DNA of 7,823 nt from an uncultured Collinsella sp. (GTDB taxonomy: Bacteria > Actinomycetota > Coriobacteriia > Coriobacteriales > Coriobacteriaceae): contig URYA01000069.1 in assembly GCA_900551975.1 (NCBI GenBank), positions 1 through 7,823 on the forward strand, written 5' to 3'. The translations under genes and the position numbers were made by a program. This document shows, in pieces, positions 6,248-7,823 of this stretch. The notes under the pieces were generated by a model. The model worked only from the letters and a program-made list of their open reading frames with translations. It was not told where the DNA came from and did no database searches. The stretch's first letter is position 1. Every line of letters starts with the position of its first letter.

Positions 6248-7585
6248 ATGCAGTTCGATCAGGTGACAGTTATCGGTGGCGGTCTGGCGGGTTCGGAATG
6301 CGCAATCCAGCTGGCAGACCGCGGGTTTGCCGTAAAGCTGTGCGAGATGCGCCCCCAGGTGAGCTCCCCGGCCCACCATACCGATCACCTGGCAGAGCTC
6401 GTCTGCTCCAATTCGTTTAAGTCGACCCGTCCGGATTCCGCGGCTGGTTTGCTGAAGGCCGAGCTTGAGCGCATGGGTTCAGTCCTGCTCGATTGCGCCC
6501 ATCGCGCGGCTGTTCCCGCCGGCGGTGCCCTGGCGGTCGACCGCGTTAAGTTTTCCGAGCTTGTCGAGGCCGAGGTTGCCGCCCGTCCCAATATCGAGGT
6601 CGTGCACGGCGAGGTCACACAGATTCCCGAGGGCCACGTGGTCATTGCCGCGGGCCCGCTGTGTTCACCGGCGCTGAGCGAAGAGGTCATGAAGCTCGTC
6701 GGTGGCGATGCCCTGGCATTCTTTGATGCGGCGGCGCCGATCGTCGATGCCTCCACGCTCGATATGGACGTGCTGTTCTCGCAGTCGCGCTACGAGGAGC
6801 AGGGGGGCGGCGACTATCTCAACGCTCCGCTCAACAAGGAGGAGTACGAGGCCTTTATCGAGGCGCTTACCACGGCCGACCGCGTGGTGCTCAAGGACTT
6901 TGAGGGCGGCGATCTGTTCCAGGCCTGCCAGCCTGCCGAGGAGGTTGCGCGCACCGGCAAGGACGCTATTCGCTTTGGCGCCATGAAGCCCGTCGGCCTC
7001 ACCGACCCGCGTACCGGACGTCGCCCTTGGGCGGCGATTCAGCTGCGTGCCGAGAACAAGGAGAAGTCCGCCTATAACCTGGTGGGCTTCCAGACCAATC
7101 TGACCTTTGGCGAGCAGAAGCGCGTCTTCCATATGGTGCCGGGCCTGGAGAACGCTGAGTTCTTCCGCTACGGTGTCATGCACCGCAATACCTTTGTCGA
7201 CGCCCCGCACGTGCTCGATGGCACCTTTGCCGTGCCCGGTACCGGTGTGCGCCTGGCCGGTCAGATCACCGGCACCGAAGGCTATATGGAGGCCGTGGCG
7301 ACCGGTCTGCTCGCTGCGCTCAACACCTATGCCGAGGCTATCTGTGCGGCTCCTGTCGAGCTGCCGCGCGTGGGCGCTCTGGGCGCGCTCGTGGGCTATG
7401 CGACCGATCCTGCCACCGTGGGTTATCAGCCTATGCATGTCAACTTTGGCCTGGTGCCGCCACTCGAGGATGGTAAGCGCCGCAGCAAACGCGACCGCTA
7501 CCAGGCTTATGCGGATCGCGCCCTCGAGGCCCTTGATGCCTATCTGACCACTCGCCCCGATCTTTTTGGAGGCGACCGGTCATAG
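6248..7585 (+). CDS. trmFO: Methylenetetrahydrofolate-tRNA-(uracil-5-)-methyltransferase TrmFO
   Basis: Flavoenzyme that makes ribothymidine at position 54 of tRNA, using 5,10-methylenetetrahydrofolate as carbon donor and reduced FAD. The product is 445 aa, the normal length. The start is ATG 6248, with AAAGG/AGGTG at 6234-6240; the in-frame TTG at 6242 is too close to that site. The N-terminal FAD site reads VIGGGLAGSE (8-17), with Gly where most relatives have GAG. Then come CEMRP, SPAHHTDHLAELVCSNS (C53), VPAGGALAVDR, DAAAPIVD, the catalytic-Cys motif LFQACQP (C227), MKPVGLTDPRTGRRPWA, LVGFQTNL, RYGVMHRNTF, AGQITGTEGY and PMHVNFGL. C53 and C227 line up with the two functional cysteines known from the Bacillus enzyme (C53 and C226). 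It sits in the same operon as dprA. Its TAG overlaps the likely start of the next gene. Confidence 0.97.
   Translation: MQFDQVTVIGGGLAGSECAIQLADRGFAVKLCEMRPQVSSPAHHTDHLAELVCSNSFKSTRPDSAAGLLKAELERMGSVLLDCAHRAAVPAGGALAVDRVKFSELVEAEVAARPNIEVVHGEVTQIPEGHVVIAAGPLCSPALSEEVMKLVGGDALAFFDAAAPIVDASTLDMDVLFSQSRYEEQGGGDYLNAPLNKEEYEAFIEALTTADRVVLKDFEGGDLFQACQPAEEVARTGKDAIRFGAMKPVGLTDPRTGRRPWAAIQLRAENKEKSAYNLVGFQTNLTFGEQKRVFHMVPGLENAEFFRYGVMHRNTFVDAPHVLDGTFAVPGTGVRLAGQITGTEGYMEAVATGLLAALNTYAEAICAAPVELPRVGALGALVGYATDPATVGYQPMHVNFGLVPPLEDGKRRSKRDRYQAYADRALEALDAYLTTRPDLFGGDRS
7568..7574 (+). promoter_or_regulatory. Shine-Dalgarno site that positions the xer start
   Basis: GGAGGCG at 7568-7574, inside the last codons of trmFO, is a strong ribosome binding site. 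From GGAGG (7568-7572) a normal spacer of 9 nt leads to ATA at 7582, which is in frame with the recombinase. No ATG, GTG or TTG exists in that frame between the upstream stop (TGA 7534-7536) and the conserved coding region. The site is therefore the best guide to where translation begins. Confidence 0.5.
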
Positions 7586-7823
7586 CCTGTGACCTGTACG
7601 ACACCGTCGACTCGTTTATCGCCTATATCGCACGTGTCGAGGGACTTTCTCCCAACACGGTGACGGCCTATGGCTCGAGGCTGGAGCGCTTTGCTGCCTG
7701 GTGCGAGCGCGAGGATATCGATGCCTTCGCTGCCGACGTGCGCACCATTCGTCGCTATCTTGCCGAGCTTTCGCAGTTCGCGGTTTTCCTTATCGCGCTG
7801 CATCATATCGTTTATACATCCTA
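7582..7823 (+). CDS. Tyrosine recombinase of XerC/XerD type, N-terminal part (3' cut by window; start uncertain)
   Basis: XerC and XerD resolve chromosome dimers at dif. The frame encodes the N-terminal SAM-like core-binding domain of this family: from about 7594 it reads L-Y-D-T-V-D-S-F-I-A-Y-I, then VEGLSPNTVTAYGSRLERF, AAWCERE and RTIRRYLAELS. The catalytic domain (R-H-R-Y) would lie beyond the window, so XerC, XerD and phage-type integrases cannot be separated by catalytic features. Position beside dprA and trmFO favours XerC. Two oddities stand out. There is no standard start codon in frame, and ATA 7582, overlapping the trmFO TAG, is the best-placed candidate. After residue 65 (about 7777) the sequence no longer looks like the family, although the frame stays open to the edge. 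It may be a non-canonically initiated gene, a decaying copy, or a gene joined to foreign or misassembled sequence. Confidence 0.7.
   Translation, partial: MACDLYDTVDSFIAYIARVEGLSPNTVTAYGSRLERFAAWCEREDIDAFAADVRTIRRYLAELSQFAVFLIALHHIVYTS

Noticed and set aside
6665..7438. 257-codon minus-strand frame opposite trmFO
   Set aside because: Shadow of the intact trmFO reading frame; composition is His/Gly/Arg-rich as typical for antisense of GC-rich genes.
7540..7806. Minus-strand frame starting ATGATG at 7806 across the xer segment
   Set aside because: Runs antisense to a recognisable recombinase domain and ends inside trmFO; only a distant, weak AGGA precedes it. It would matter only if the last 47 bp prove to be foreign sequence.

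Overview
The window is a GC-rich, densely coding bacterial chromosome segment with every recognisable gene on the + strand. The gene order (rplS, rnhB, yraN, comM, dprA, trmFO, xer-type recombinase) and the protein sequences fit a high-GC Gram-positive. My best guess is the Coriobacteriia (Collinsella-like), but that is inference from gene order and sequence character, not a database match. The content is mostly core housekeeping. I see no CRISPR array, no RNA gene, no complete mobile element and no clear novel system.

Layout. 1-1670: C-terminal part of pyruvate, phosphate dikinase (5' end outside the window), followed by a perfect hairpin. 1671-1879: intergenic region with that hairpin, a sigma-70-type promoter and a structured leader for rplS. 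1880-2221: ribosomal protein L19, closed by a textbook intrinsic terminator. 2315-3103: RNase HII, also followed by a strong terminator. 3104-3292: a short spacer holding a CAGGG/CCCTG dyad, the rnhB terminator and an 11-bp tandem repeat. 3293-7585: a tight operon yraN > comM > dprA > trmFO, with start/stop overlaps of 1-4 nt or a 14-nt gap. 7582-7823: the N-terminal part of a tyrosine recombinase of XerC/XerD type, cut by the window edge.

How they fit together. PpdK interconverts pyruvate and PEP in central carbon metabolism. rplS and rnhB are ribosome and genome-maintenance genes. The yraN-comM-dprA block groups a PD-(D/E)XK-like nuclease-fold protein, a branch-migration helicase relative and the RecA loader of natural transformation, so it looks like a DNA-uptake and recombination operon. 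trmFO adds a folate-dependent tRNA methyltransferase and xer a chromosome-dimer-type recombinase. The actinobacterial order (rplS-lepB-rnhB ... yraN-comM-dprA ... xerC) and the Firmicute order (dprA-topA-trmFO-xerC) are both partly recognisable here, with lepB and topA missing from their usual places.

The points most worth a second look are at the 3' end: the xer frame has no ATG, GTG or TTG start, yet a good Shine-Dalgarno sits correctly before an ATA that overlaps the trmFO stop, and the recombinase sequence stops resembling its family about 47 bp before the window ends.
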